From the NCBI GenBank assembly GCA_036971715.1, contig JAVHJL010000013.1, positions 1,302,001 through 1,366,000 on the forward strand: DNA of 64,000 nucleotides, given 5' to 3'. The notes beneath the pieces were generated by a model that saw nothing but the letters and a program-made list of their open reading frames with translations, was not told the DNA's origin and did not search any database. This stretch comes from Arthrobotrys musiformis. Lineage: Eukaryota > Ascomycota > Orbiliomycetes > Orbiliales > Orbiliaceae. Below are positions 1 to 12,650 of the stretch, one piece after another. Within the stretch, counting starts at the first letter, position 1; each line of letters opens with the position of its first letter. The position numbers and the translations under genes were made by a program.

Positions 1-3000
1 GCACCGATGTTGCGTGACATTGACGATTCATCCTGTTCAGAATATGTGTTGTGGGCGGGCTAATGCAATGACTGCTCTTATTATAAACGGGTCAGCCACA
101 TGGTCTGCAGCTGGTGTATCAAACCAAGGTTTTGTACCGAGATTGAAATGCTTTGGACAGGCACAGTGCTTGCAGTTTTGATACATGCATTTGAAGACGA
201 CGGTGTCGCCAGCCGCCGGTCCCGGAGTGCAAACAGCAACAGCAAGGCCACTATACCTCGGTATCAAGCAAAGCCCTCTGATACCTTAACTTGCATGATA
301 TAGGATTATTATGTTGGTGGCAGAGGCACGAAGGCAAACATACATAATTGTTTGCATATCCGCCTTGAGATGGGAGGAGGGGGGGAAAATTGGAAAGGCG
401 GAAGATTGACATTAGGCCTTTGGGTCTCGTTCTTCTCCCTTCACCACTGCACAGCAAAGACCGGGCGGATGTTTGGTTCCTCGCGCACATGCACACTTTA
501 AACTTTCGTCGATGCAATTTTGTCAGTGAGGATAGGACTTAAATCAGGTCATTCGGATCCGAGGAGGCAACATTGCAGTGTCGAGTTTTAGATTTCTAGT
601 TACCCGACAGTTTAATTTCGACACTCCTGAGCCGGCTGACCTGAAAGAAAAGTAACAGATTTGATATTCCGGTACCGTCGTCACTACCTCGGGTACGCAT
701 ACCCGATCGCGATACTGTCGACAAAAGGGCCACCCTGGAATTTGCAACGCCTAGGCTTCACGTATCCATAATAGCGATGTATCAACATCGTGCAACGTTT
801 GTGCAAACACTCGGATTCGATACTCGCCCGTATCTGTAGCCTGTGCAGATCATTCTCGATAAAGAGGCTATTTTTTTTTTGCCAGACGGCCGTCGTAGGC
901 AAGCAGCCTTGTCGGCGACAAGTTGGCGAGTTCGGGTATCACCAGATTAGATTGATGTTCCTCCATAATAATGGCCGGTGATGGATGAGACTGAAGGGTA
1001 GAATTGACTTCCATCATTGGGGTGAGTTTTGACGGGAAGTGGCATACACCGTGTTTGAGACCCCTGTTCCGTCGAGGTCGTGTCGACACCGTATATCCCT
1101 GTCGCCGCGATCTTGATCGGTCTCGATGGTGTTAAAAATAACCAGGTGACCGGAACAAAGCGTGCGTATGTGCCCGGGCCTCTCTCGTAATTGATTGACG
1201 TTCCTTCGGCAAGATGCAACCACGACTGGATTATTTAGACAAGCTTGCAAGGTTGAGGGGCATGTTGTAACAGAGCTTCGTTCGAGCTTCCAGAAGCCGT
1301 GGAATCGGACGGAGATTGTAGCAACCCGCTTTAGCTCGATATCGATGGTGTCACAAGAATAGATTACATCGGGGGGCGAGTTTTCTCGTACTCGGTGGGG
1401 AAATATTAAATGTAATTGTTGTTCACATGATGATAGGTATATGTCTAATGCTGTGTGAAGTTCATCGAGACCGGGGGGTGATGAACAACCCCGCGTCATC
1501 GTCGAATGACCACCTCGCATCTGAAGGTAAGAGTCGTCGAGTAGGGGCTTGATGAGACTGAGGGAAAGGAATGGAGGAGGTACGGGATACAAGCCCATAC
1601 CTAGCTACTTACCTACTTACCTTCCATCAGTTCCCCTTTTGTGTCACTCGGAGTATAGACCCGTGTGTGAATAGTGTTAGGGAGATGTCAAAAAAGAAGA
1701 CAGGAAAAAGAAAAAGAACATGCGGCGTAACCTCTGAATCCGGAATTCCGTTTGTGCATGTTGATGTTCGATCGGTTTTTCAAACTTAACGCTTGACCTT
1801 GAGGTTACGCAGGAAGGACGACTGTAAAATTACGGCAAGCCGTTTCAATCAACCGTGAAATGACCTCGGACACAGTGTCTCGAGAGAATGAATATGGATG
1901 ACAATTACAAGCCTGAGGAGGGGTCGCGGGTTCTGTCGGCAGATGCATGCACACGTCCTAGGCTATACGCAGGCACTTATATCATCTCCAGTGGCTCCGA
2001 TATCATTACCGTCCTCTAGCTGCATGCAGTGGAAATGTGTTGGGGTTGTGGTTGTTGACGAGACGGCGGCGGGATAACCCGATCAGGGCTCCGAGGCCGC
2101 CACTGCACTGCACCCTCACTGCGCATGCATTCAATTGCTGGACCGTAGTATCCTGTTCGATGTATTTGTTGTATACGTGATTGTACTCGAGATCTTGTAT
2201 CTGGTCAGCCTGGCTGGCTGACTGGCTATGGCTTCTTAAATTATGAGGCTACGTGTGACCGGATCGATATCCAAAATCGAAAGCCGCGCAGAAGACGATA
2301 ATATAATACTCCGGCCTTGATGTTCTGATTTGACTCACCCATCGTTGGCTGCCATGCGCTCTGTTCTGTGTGTGTTTTACCGGCTCGGAATGCTAGCCTG
2401 ACCTCCCCGAAGCAATCAAGTCGCCCCCGGAAAAAAGGCCATCGCCCGTTAAGCCTTCCCCCGTCCTCGTATAACTTAACTGTCGTCTGCTATTAATATT
2501 GGCCGTGCGGATTCGATCCTCTTCGCAAAAGGGGAGGGGGGTTCCCAATTCGACCCGCTCGATCGATACTATTTGTACTTGCTTCCTCAGCTGTCTAGTG
2601 TAAGGAAGGGAAGTATTTGATTGTTTATCACCTTACATTTGCATCATCGGGTCCTGTTCTGTTCCTCTTACCTTATCGATATCGTCTGATATCAGACTAA
2701 TACTTACATACATCCATCCGCCATCAATATAATACATGCTTCGTATGTATAGCCCCCCATCATATACGCAGCACATGCACAAGTACTCGAGTACCGGCCT
2801 GCTTGATATGATATTAATATACTTACCGTGTGTCCTTGCTGATAGCGTCTACTACTAACCTTTGACCTTTTACCAATTACATTCATCCTACGTGCTTGCT
2901 GAGGTATTCATCCACATACCGAGCCACTGGCCACTCACAGAAGGCGTGGGCTCCGGAAACTCTCCAGAAGTGGCAGGAGGGAGAAATCGGACCGACAAAC

Positions 3001-3400
3001 GGAACCATCGGGCTCAACCAACCAGCCTAGCCCTCGTCATCCCGACAATTTGAGTGAGGAAAAAGAAGTCAAGCTAATATAAAAGCTAAAACCATTGCAG
3101 TTCAGTTCGCTGCTGAACGAAGGCAAGGAAAAAAAACCAGTTGGGAGGGAAGGAAACGAGACGCCAGGAAGCCGACGCTGCCGTAAAGCCGAGACAATTT
3201 CCCAAAAGTCCAAGTGCGAGCCGATTCGGCCCAACAGCGCTTGTTGCCTGTTCCTGCTCCTGTTCTTGTTCTTTTGTGAACGAAACGAACTGGCCCGTTT
3301 GAAGCAGACGGACCAGCCGGGCGAGTACCAGAAGGGAAAGGGAAGAGAAGGCAGCGAAGAGGAAGAATTACCAGTTAACAGTTAACGGACAGGCCTTGCT
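1..3400. other. Long intergenic region, no supportable gene
   Basis: No open frame here has a recognisable domain or a consistent exon chain; the longest (1014-1598, minus) overlaps several others and has the composition of chance translation. The stretch is probably the distal upstream region of the transcription factor that follows. Long upstream regions are common for fungal regulators. Confidence 0.5.
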
Positions 3401-3464
3401 TTTGCTTGACATAATAATATGCAAACCTCCCGCCGCTAGGGAACCGCTACATCGAAACTCTCCC

Positions 3465-3560
3465 AAACATTCATTCCTCTGCCTCTCTCTCACACTTATT
3501 CTCTCACCCTTCTCTTTTTGAATTCTCCCTCATCCCACTTACCCTTGCGGTGGACTTGGC
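3465..3560 (+). promoter_or_regulatory. Pyrimidine-rich leader of the zinc-cluster regulator
   Basis: The stretch is dominated by C and T runs and sits about 320-410 bases before the start codon at 3880. CT-rich tracts often lie around or just before transcription starts in filamentous ascomycetes. A long 5' leader is therefore likely; the exact start cannot be read from sequence. Confidence 0.35.
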
Positions 3561-3879
3561 CATCGACTTGACCATTCAGTTGATTTGGCATTCCAACCAC
3601 GGATTCTGCCCGGCGCAAAAAGCGGCCCGGATCCTAGCACGCCTGCTTAGTTCCATATTACATACATCCAAAGAGACACCCGCTTTTTGATTGGCCATTT
3701 TCGCGCATGCTGGTAGGCTTAAAAATCGCCCGGGGGTCATTCATACAGAAAAGCATCGACTGCACAAGACTCGACTCGTGTTTGAGGATTTTCCACCCTA
3801 TTCGACTCTAGCAGCATCACAACGATCTTCCCGAACCGGCCTTCAAACTTCGTCCTCGGCCTGTGCCGTTTCGTCGCCA

Positions 3880-6800
3880 ATGATGGAGAAAACTGGGGCC
3901 GTGAAAATGCGCAGTTCAATCGCTTGTGCGCGATGTCGAAAATCGAAGGTCAAATGCCTCAACAACGGCGTAAACACACCATGCCGGGCCTGTGAGGCTA
4001 CTGGGCGAGAATGCACCTATCCGCCTCCTGCAGTACCTGGTAATACCGAATCCTCAATCTACTAGCCAGTAGTTTAATGGCATCCTTGGCTTTTACGCAA
4101 ATTCAAAATACTCACGTTGACGTATATCTCTGCACGTAGGAAGCTCACAATCGCACACCCTCGCCCCCGCTTCGGCGACGGGTTCCTATTCATCTTCCTC
4201 GAACGCAATACATCACAATTCTGTCAATGGGTCGCATGGAATAGGAGGATCTGGTCAGGAGGTAAGGTGTAACCCTAAATAATTTCTGTTCACTGAACCC
4301 GCTATCTTGAGCGTGCATGCTGCTTCGTCTTCTGCTTCCATTTCCCATCCTTTCCCTTCCTTAATGTTAATTTTCTGGTTGTGACCGAACCCCGAACTCC
4401 GAGTCCCGAATCCCGAAAGCTAATTAGATTCTCATTTCTCGCCGGTAGAAACCAAGATCGAGACCGAAAAAACCTACAACAGGCGTTCAACATCCGTACA
4501 CAACAGCGGTGCAAGCAGTTTACCCCCGTGATGGGTCACAGAGACCTCTGGCAGAGGCATTGGATCCCAATGTGCTCACACCCACTGTTTGGTCTGGCAT
4601 AGTGAGTCTAGTCTATCTTCAGTTGATCAATTCCATATTGGTATCTTATCGCGATGAATATCTAACCATGACAATCTGCCAGTATGACCTTCTCACAATG
4701 CATTACCCGCATCTCCCAATTCTTGTAAGGCCCAAGTTTGCGACTATCGTTGCAGAGACAAAGGACAAACTAACACTTTTGCCAGCACCGACCCACATTT
4801 CTAAGACCCCTAACAGAAGCTCCAGCCGACTCAGAGGCCGCCCACATTGCGACGCCGCCTGCAAATAGCACTTCTGCGACACCTCCCCCGTCCCCGTCGC
4901 CTTTGGTCCTCCTCGGTGTTCTTACACTTACCGCACGTTTCTCGACACAACTGATCAAGCATCACAATACGACGGCCATTAATACTTCCGAGTACTATGC
5001 TACTGCTCTGAAGTCAAGACTGATGACATTGAATCCGCACGCGAATGACCCAGACGATGATGGTTTCTTGACGCCCACCGTAGCGAAGGTCCAGGGACTG
5101 ATTATGCTGGCTGTCCATGAGCTTGGGCAATCTCACGGTAAAAGCGCTTGGCAATGGCTTGGGATTGCTGGTAGGATGTGCCAGGTCCTGAACCTGCCCC
5201 CGAAAACCCCGAATCTTGTGAAAGGGTGGATTGCCGAGGAGTCAGAGAGGCGGACGTGGTGGGCTGTTGTGATGCTTGACAGAATGTTAAGTAACACAGG
5301 GGGAAGTGGTGGGAGGGCATTTACATATGGTTGGGAAAGGGTACGAGGAGTACCCCTACCCTGCTCTGAACGATCTTGGCTTTTTAGCGAAAGAATTACA
5401 GCAGGAGTCCTCGATACGCCGATTCTAGACCCGACCGCCGTCACTTCGATATTCAGCGGCGATGCGTCTAGCAGCCACAAGAACGGTATTACTGATCCCG
5501 CAATTGAATTTCCCAAAGAGGAGGAGAGTGTACACGCTAGACTTATTCGACTTGTTGATATATGGGGCCGAGTGACAATATACTTGTGCAACCCTACGAC
5601 ATCACTTTCGACGGCTGAAACTCTCGGACAAGAGCTCGAACGTTGGAAAGCAGGACTTCCGAAATCCCTCGCCTACAGCCACAAGAACCTCCTCGCGCAT
5701 GTTGCCGAACGATCATCCTCTTCATATGCTCTCTTACACATCATATACTTCTTATCGATACTCTTACTGCATCGAGAGTCTCTTCCTGTCCTGCCACCTT
5801 CGAACTCCGCTCCTGCGACTCCGAACAAATGTTTCTCGGCTGCCCGGAAGATTACAGAGATTGCAAGAGAAATGAACACATGGCTTTCACTTCCTCTCAC
5901 TCCAATTATATGCTTCGCAATCTACGCGACGGCATGGGTAGGAACTTATGGGCTGCATTACCCTCATATGACTGGCCCCCCTGGGAACGGAATGGGAACT
6001 AGAGATCCTACGTTCCTGCTTTGCATCATTGAAAGTTGGAGATCTAAATGGCGTGTTGCAGATGGTTGGGTTCGGGCGCTCGGCTCTCTTCATTCGTTCT
6101 TAAGAAGAAAGAGAAAGGCTGCAGAAATCGCTGATATGGCTTCAAGCCGCAAGAGACGACGCTCCGTTGGAAGCGATGATATTACCCTGCCAGAGCCTCA
6201 GTCGGCGACACCAGGTGCCGAGGAAGCAGCGGCCCTCAACGAGGAAATGAAAATATTTAATAAGACGATAACAGATTTCCTGACTTTATCTCTTGGAAGC
6301 GGTGGAAGCTCATCTCGGGACGGACACCGCCAAACGAAACGCTCGAAAAGTCATATTGGCTCTGGAGGCGCTGGGTCAGACACAGAGATGGCAAATGCAC
6401 CATCAGCCACGGTTCCAGTACCGGCTATCCCTTCCATCAGCACACCAGTCCCTGGTGACTCCTGGGTAGCGGTAAATAGAGACCCTAACCGCGCTTTACA
6501 CGGATTACTAGCCGCAGCCCAGGCCGGCGAAACCAACAAGGACCAACTTCACCAACGTTCGGAGCCACCATCAAATGTACCAACCCCTCCAACGAGCAAC
6601 CCCTCGAGTTGGAGCGCCGTGGAAATGGCTACAGCCCAGAGATCTACAGCCCATTCACACTCCGACACACCGCTACCTGAACCCACAACGTTGAAGCCGG
6701 AGCATCCAAGCGACCTAATAGCCTCGACACCAGCCCCCCAACCGGCTCAGCACGCGGAGTCTAATGGAGGCACTGTCTCGCCAAGCCAGGCAATCACTAT

Positions 6801-7032
6801 TAGTCACGGTCCAGGCTCTGTCCACGATACCACTAAACCCCGCTCACCTTCCGAGTCTTCAGAAATCCATGAGAAAGATACGATTACATTTGAGGGTTGG
6901 GGTACCCTTGGGCTTGCCAAGGTTGACCTGGTTGGGTTTACCGAAGGCAATCCGTGGCAGGATTGGGCCTGTGGCCAGCCTGGATGGTTTGACGTGAGCC
7001 ACGATCGATTAGCTGAAGGTGACGTTGAGTGA
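3880..7032 (+). CDS. Zn2Cys6 (zinc cluster) transcription factor, five exons
   Basis: Predicted exons are 3880-4039, 4140-4261, 4449-4601, 4683-4724 and 4786-7032, all phase-consistent, giving about 907 residues. Six cysteines near the N-terminus (about residues 16, 19, 26, 35, 38, 45) show the CX2CX6CX8CX2CX6C spacing of a fungal binuclear zinc cluster, which binds DNA, usually at CGG-containing sites. The middle region carries fungal transcription-factor homology-domain signatures: HYPHLPILHRPTFL, formed across the exon 4/5 junction, and RRTWWAVVMLDRML. A long Ser/Pro/Thr-rich low-complexity region follows. The C-terminal tail (FEGWGTLGLAKVDLVGF and onward, rich in Trp and Gly) looks conserved and could be an activation or regulatory segment. 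The start was chosen because it is the first ATG just ahead of the zinc cluster; a second ATG follows immediately. Target pathway cannot be inferred. Confidence 0.88.
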
Positions 7033-9252
7033 GTTGGTCAAAGTTTTTTTTGTCCCTGAATCTCTTCGTACTTTTATTACTCGGTTTCGTTTTCGTCTTT
7101 TTATTTTCTGGGAAGACAAGTCGGATATCTTTACATTGCCAGTTTTATACCCTAGTCATTTGGATATCTCTTTTTACTTATCTTTTTCCTGCTCTTTTAT
7201 TTTCTATTTGTCGAAATAAATCGTGCTCGATTCAAAGACCACTCATACAGGAAGGGGTGAGTTCGTGGGGTTGGTTTGTGATAAAGGCCGTGCTATCACT
7301 GTTTTCTTACACTTGTACGATATATATTATTTTTGCTGCTTCACTATTGGGCGGGATATTCAGCTCTGTCTCGTATGCTTAGATTTATATCGACTACCCA
7401 AGTTGTCGCGTCATTTTTTTTTTTCTTTTCAAGAGACTTTTTTGTATGTACACGGGAAATTCCGAAGTCAGGCTCTCACTTTTCTCCTCGTTCCTAGAAG
7501 ATAATTTCTCACGGAAAGACTGAAGTTGACACGGGCTATCGCACAAGTCGAACATGGTGAACTCCACTAGTACTATAGTGGGAACTCTGGATCAATACCT
7601 GATCTCTTCTGCTATAATAGATCCCGCCTTTGACCTGACCTTAGTATGCAAACATTAACGTAAGTACCTAGGTATTTACCCCCTGAGAGTACTGTGTAGG
7701 ATCAAGCAGCGGTATATATGTTCCCAATCTCGCGAAACACCCAATGCTGACTGTGCAGGCTTGTGGCGCTGGGCACATATAGCTCACCTGTTCGAGATAT
7801 AGGCTGTTGATACATGATACATTATCAAGTATATAGGTACGTATGGGATCGGGTACGGGTTGATACCCGTAGGTATTCGGTACACCATGTATCGAGATTA
7901 CAACTTCTGCCACAACACACCCCATAAGCTTTTGGGGCGTTCTTAGGATGCTCACCACCGATATCTCTGAGGCTTATTGAATTTAGATGATCGCGACCCC
8001 ACATTCCAAAGAATGAATCCCGTAAGTAAAATTAAACCCTTCCCGATGAAAGGCCCAAAGCTAAGCTAGTAGCCTAGCGAGCACTAGCAACCCGCGGACA
8101 ATTTCATTGTTCCTCCAATGCAATCTTGACCGTTGCGTGAGAGACGGGAAGCCTCTAATCGAACGTCACGTTGAATCAATTCAATGCATGCATATGCAAG
8201 GCGGGATTCACCAGCATGTTCGCTCTACCCCAACGAGGACACTCGAGCGTCCGAGTTGATAAGGACGGGAAAGCGGGTCTAAGAAATTGGGAAAGGCGTC
8301 GAAAGATGGGATCGAAAGCCATCTATAGCTTATATGTCGCCCATCTTAAGCGCCGGGCCACCTTGATTCGGCTTGGTGGTGTCAAAACCAACCAAGCCTC
8401 TTCGAAACGTGGTTGGTCAGACATGACCGGGTCCAGCTCCACATCTTGCCGGGTCTCACGAACGACTCAAGAGGCCTCCCTTTTAAACTGCCCTTCCGCA
8501 GAGTCCCTCAAAAGTCGATATACCTCTGTTTGCGCGAGAGGGTAGTAATAGTCGAATTTACAGCTGGCCGACGTGATCTATTCCTTCACATTGCACACAC
8601 CACCCATTCTCTTTTTTTCTCTTCGAATTTTCATCCCGTTGCGGTGCATTGGGTTTTACCATCTGCTATCACGGGCTCTTTCGCATACGAAAGTTCTGTC
8701 GCTTCTAGAGGTGTACATACATACATATGTATGTACATGTACCAACCTAGGACGCTCAGACGAACTCCCAGCTTGGTTTCAGCTCCACCCTTTGCATATT
8801 ATACACCGGAAACTGGCCCTTTATCACCTGTCGTCATTACCTCCCTGCTTACACTCTAACTACACCAAGTTCTTTCTTTGTGATAGAAATATCTCGCATC
8901 TTTTCTAGACCTGTCACTATAATCTCACATAGGAACCATATCAAAGAGTTTTATGCTGTGTGTCGAGGACGGCCATACATACTCCTTGCCTGCAGCTTTG
9001 CCGCATCCCTACAGGCTAGGACCGGCAAATACTCCGGGCATCTAATAGAACGCATTGCGTCCATCCGAACTCCTATCTCATATTTTCGTCTCCGCCCCTG
9101 ACCTCTTATACCTAGCCTCCACGTGTCGGAGCATTTCAACCTTCAATAAAACCTCGTATATCGCCGGTATTTCGGGTTTGCGGATTTCTTTTGGTCATCT
9201 ATCTAGACTATAGTCGCTGGGCGACCAAGTTCTATACGCATACTACTTCACT
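7033..9252. other. Intergenic: 3' end of regulator and leader of next gene
   Basis: The first few hundred bases are very T-rich, as expected for a fungal 3' untranslated region. The remainder has no supportable gene. Around 8710-8735 there is an 18-base perfect palindrome, tacatacatatgtatgta, in the promoter or leader of the 9253 gene. Confidence 0.4.
8712..8731. repeat. 18-bp perfect palindrome
   Basis: The sequence tacatacatatgtatgta reads the same on both strands, with CATATG at its centre. It lies about 530 bases before the start codon at 9253. It could be a dimeric factor site or simple AT/CA-repeat drift; nothing here decides which. Confidence 0.4.
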
Positions 9253-11973
9253 ATGGACGCAACATCTATCAAAATCAAAGCCGTCTCACGGCCGTCAAAC
9301 CTGAGCCGCAAGGTTATCACGCCGAAGCCATTGAACCTGAAAGTTTCGGCCATCAAACTGAAGAAGAAGGTTGGGCATCCCACACAACCCTACTCTCTTC
9401 AAGATGAGAATTTCGACCCTCGGCCGTTCTCCTTTCTAGAGAACGATCCTGTTACACCAGGATTTGAGCCCATAACGCCATTCGAAATCACGCCTCCAAA
9501 TTCGGCGGGGGGCACTGAAGAGGACCATGATGATTTCGATGACAATGGTAGCGATATCATAGACAGCCCCGGCCCTACTGCCGATTTCCATAATAACAAA
9601 ATCAGGAAAGCCCTCGGTAAAGAACCAGAAAATGATGGTTATGAGGATGAAAGACTCAGACAAGAAGAAGCGGAGTATGTCGCCCGCAATCTCGGGTTCT
9701 CTCAAGCACAGCCTTCAAACTACCGTGGCTTGGTGCTCAAGAAGTCGAGCAAAAAGCCTAGCAAGCAGTCTCTACGACATCGTGAAAGCAGGGAGACAAT
9801 GTTCTCCGATGATAGCATGGTTTCCGAGGAAAGCCATCCAACCCCTCGGCACAACTCTAGATTTTCCATGTCCACTGCGACAGATATGGACCCCACTACG
9901 CCTTTCATGGACACTGGTTTCGAGGACCATGACTACTTCGATAACTCAAAGACCCCACAAGCGAATAGTAGTCGCAACCTTCTTCTCCGGGGCACAGCGC
10001 CGGCGTCTGCGACACGAACCAAGTTCGTATCCACCGAGCTTGTCATGCCTATGCCACAACATCCGACTCCTCTATCGCCAACAATGGAGCGCTTCCTGTC
10101 AAAAATGTCCGAAGTTATAGCCTCTCCACTCAGTGCGACCTTCTCTGAAGACTTCAATAACGCCGCCCTGGATCCAGCTACTCCTGCGCTACCCACGAAG
10201 ACAGAGTTCAAAATCCCGTCCCACGTCATCGACGTCAACCTGGTTTCCGTTGTGGCTATGGACTTTGGCCCCCAACCAATGATTGATATTAGTGGGAACA
10301 CCGCATTAGTGCAGCAGGAATGCGACCCGATTTCAGAGCCGAAGCACTCCAACAATGGTAACACACAGCAACTCATGTACATAATCCCGATCTTGCTCAA
10401 CGACCCCGCCAGTTTCTGCGCTTGTGACAAAGCACATGTCGACAGCGACACTTCGTCTATAGCATCGGCTACCAGGTCCGCTGTCCATCCAAGCAACATT
10501 CTCAGGTTCGAAAATGTAATTGTTCAGATGAGGTTAGCGCCCCGCCCCCGCATCCGTCGACATGGCTGGACATTCCTCAATATCGGTATTCCCACCCGGA
10601 TCGTTGTCGGAATCCTCGACCATTTGGAGAAAGAGCTGGTCAGCGTGGGCAAATGCAAGATGGTTCTACATGGCGACTACTACTGGATCTACACCCCGGT
10701 CAGGGCGTTTACCAAAATCTACAAACGAGAGTTTATCACATCTCCAAAGGGTGTGGAAGCTCCCTCCCGGACAAATTCAAAGACTCCCAAAACAGTCGCG
10801 GACCTAGAATCCCTTCGAGAAGAGGATGAAGATGACGACGACAATAGCGTCATCGATGATTCTGGGGATGAAGAGGAAGAAGAGCGCCAGACGATCTACA
10901 AAGAGCTCCCGGATTCAAGATTTTACTCTCTGCTAGAGACAAGATCACTTTCCGTAGACTTGTATACCGAGATCTATGCCAAGTCGAGCGCTGAATTCCC
11001 CATCGACAACCCGGCGCAAGGCGACTTCTCGCTTGGATTCTCGATACGAGAAATTATCGTTACTGCGGAGAGCAACGTCCGTGGTCCGGACTGGAGCCAT
11101 GTCAAATCGCAACGTACCAAATGTCTCGCCCGGGGTCATCCCATAGATATGATCAGCCCAGTGTCCGGCATCAACAGAAGCGCCGTCGGATCCCCATTCA
11201 ACCCTGGCGCCATCAATACTCACGCCATAAATGCATGGAACAGCAACGTCACAGCCGGGTCCGTCCGCAGTGCGAGCAACCTGGGGAATCTAATAGATCG
11301 TTGGGACCCTAACGCTACACCTGTCAACCGTACGGATCCAAATGCAACCCCCGTCGCCCGCTCGGTTGCGAACGGTAGCATCGTCAATGGCCACGATTAC
11401 GCATCCATGGCTCGGTATGGCTCGCGAGGCGCTACAGCAACCCCTAGCGCGTGTAGTCATTGCGGAAGCCATGTACCGGATGGAGTGTCCAGCCCACTTT
11501 CGGCGGTTGCTACAAGCCCTATCGTCAACAATGGAAGGTTCGATAAAAGAAGTAATTCATCACTCAGCGCTTCATACCGCAGCCAGAGCTTAAACCGAAT
11601 CAGAGAAGACGGCAGGCAGAGCAGCCGCGGGTATAAGCCGGTAGATGAGATCCAACACTCAAGAACAAACAGCAGAAGCCGCAACGATGATACCAGGAGC
11701 GGAAGCAAAGTTCGAAGCAGGAGCCAATTGAGTCGCCGGGATAACAAGGATGGTCGCCAAAGCGCTGGCAGACGAAGAGAAGATAGAAGCCAAAGCAGGG
11801 ACCGAACAATCGAGAGGGACGCCGCGTCTACTCCAAAGGCTCCCCAAACAACTTCTACAACATATGACAGCGACAACTGGGTGGTGAAGGACAAATCAAA
11901 CCATTCAATGGAAGATGCCACACCAGAGAAGCCAAAGAAGCGCTGGGGACGGAAGAAGAAGTATGTTGATTGA
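9253..11973 (+). CDS. Unrecognised 906-residue protein, family member A (intronless)
   Basis: One uninterrupted frame of 906 codons starts at the first ATG after a long leader. I recognise no named family. The first 50 residues are rich in Lys, Ser and Pro. Long acidic and Ser-rich stretches suggest disorder. A folded core is suggested by FENVIVQM (about residue 419), FLNIGIP (about 441), HGDYYWIYTP (about 473) and QGDFSLGFSIREI (about 589). The C-terminal 150 residues are rich in Arg/Ser and end in a basic cluster, KPKKRWGRKKK, a plausible nuclear localisation signal. The core motifs recur in order in the gene at 25673-26863, so these two are paralogues. Function is unknown. The RS-rich tail and basic end hint at a nuclear or RNA-related role, which is inference only. 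The gene is convergent with the P-type ATPase. Confidence 0.8.
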   Translation: MDATSIKIKAVSRPSNLSRKVITPKPLNLKVSAIKLKKKVGHPTQPYSLQDENFDPRPFSFLENDPVTPGFEPITPFEITPPNSAGGTEEDHDDFDDNGSDIIDSPGPTADFHNNKIRKALGKEPENDGYEDERLRQEEAEYVARNLGFSQAQPSNYRGLVLKKSSKKPSKQSLRHRESRETMFSDDSMVSEESHPTPRHNSRFSMSTATDMDPTTPFMDTGFEDHDYFDNSKTPQANSSRNLLLRGTAPASATRTKFVSTELVMPMPQHPTPLSPTMERFLSKMSEVIASPLSATFSEDFNNAALDPATPALPTKTEFKIPSHVIDVNLVSVVAMDFGPQPMIDISGNTALVQQECDPISEPKHSNNGNTQQLMYIIPILLNDPASFCACDKAHVDSDTSSIASATRSAVHPSNILRFENVIVQMRLAPRPRIRRHGWTFLNIGIPTRIVVGILDHLEKELVSVGKCKMVLHGDYYWIYTPVRAFTKIYKREFITSPKGVEAPSRTNSKTPKTVADLESLREEDEDDDDNSVIDDSGDEEEEERQTIYKELPDSRFYSLLETRSLSVDLYTEIYAKSSAEFPIDNPAQGDFSLGFSIREIIVTAESNVRGPDWSHVKSQRTKCLARGHPIDMISPVSGINRSAVGSPFNPGAINTHAINAWNSNVTAGSVRSASNLGNLIDRWDPNATPVNRTDPNATPVARSVANGSIVNGHDYASMARYGSRGATATPSACSHCGSHVPDGVSSPLSAVATSPIVNNGRFDKRSNSSLSASYRSQSLNRIREDGRQSSRGYKPVDEIQHSRTNSRSRNDDTRSGSKVRSRSQLSRRDNKDGRQSAGRRREDRSQSRDRTIERDAASTPKAPQTTSTTYDSDNWVVKDKSNHSMEDATPEKPKKRWGRKKKYVD

Positions 11974-12650
11974 GGCTGAACAACATTTCCAAAACCATCT
12001 GGTCTTGACTACAAGAGCAGGGGGGGGGGGCTCCTTTTCCTTTCCTTTCTCTTATCTTTACTTACCATGCATTTTCCTCGTATATTTATTTTTAGCTTTA
12101 CATCATGTATGCATAGGAGTTGTCCTCTATGGTTATATCATTTGTCTCAACGATTTCCTCACATTTAGCTAGCATGTTAACGAAAATTAAACCAGGCCTT
12201 TTAATATCGCATCTTTTGGCATTATATCGAGGACTCTTTTTGTATTCACGAACCAACCAATCTACCAGGTACCATACAAGATACAGGTACATAATCCCAG
12301 GAAGAGCCAGCAATTGATTGAATCCAGGCATAAACATGAGACCCTGCAGACCAAGTAGGGCTCCCACGACCGCGCAGAGTTTGAGCAAAACCTCGTATAA
12401 ACCCTTTGAAACAAAAGAAAGAAAAGAACCCCCAAAAGAAAAAGAACCCAAGACAGAGAACCCAAGACAAAAAGAAACAACTGATTGCAAACCGATGCAC
12501 CCAAAGAGAAGAGAGAAAAACCATACACAAAAAGCCCACGTTGGGAAGAATACCCATAACACTCTCCAAGGTAGGCAAAACTTTATTCGTCCCCGATAAC
12601 AACATTGCTAACGCTGACCAAAACAATAATAACTCTCATCCAAAAGCCTT
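11974..12650. other. Convergent 3' intergenic region
   Basis: Lies between the 3' ends of the 906-residue gene (plus) and the P-type ATPase (minus). It contains a G9 run near 12019-12027 and an A-rich, Lys/Pro-coding stretch near 12400-12540 that gives spurious frames on both strands. No gene is supported. Confidence 0.5.

Noticed and set aside
1014..1598. 194-codon minus-strand open frame
   Set aside because: No domain, poor composition, overlaps several other frames, and no splice extension gives a sensible protein.
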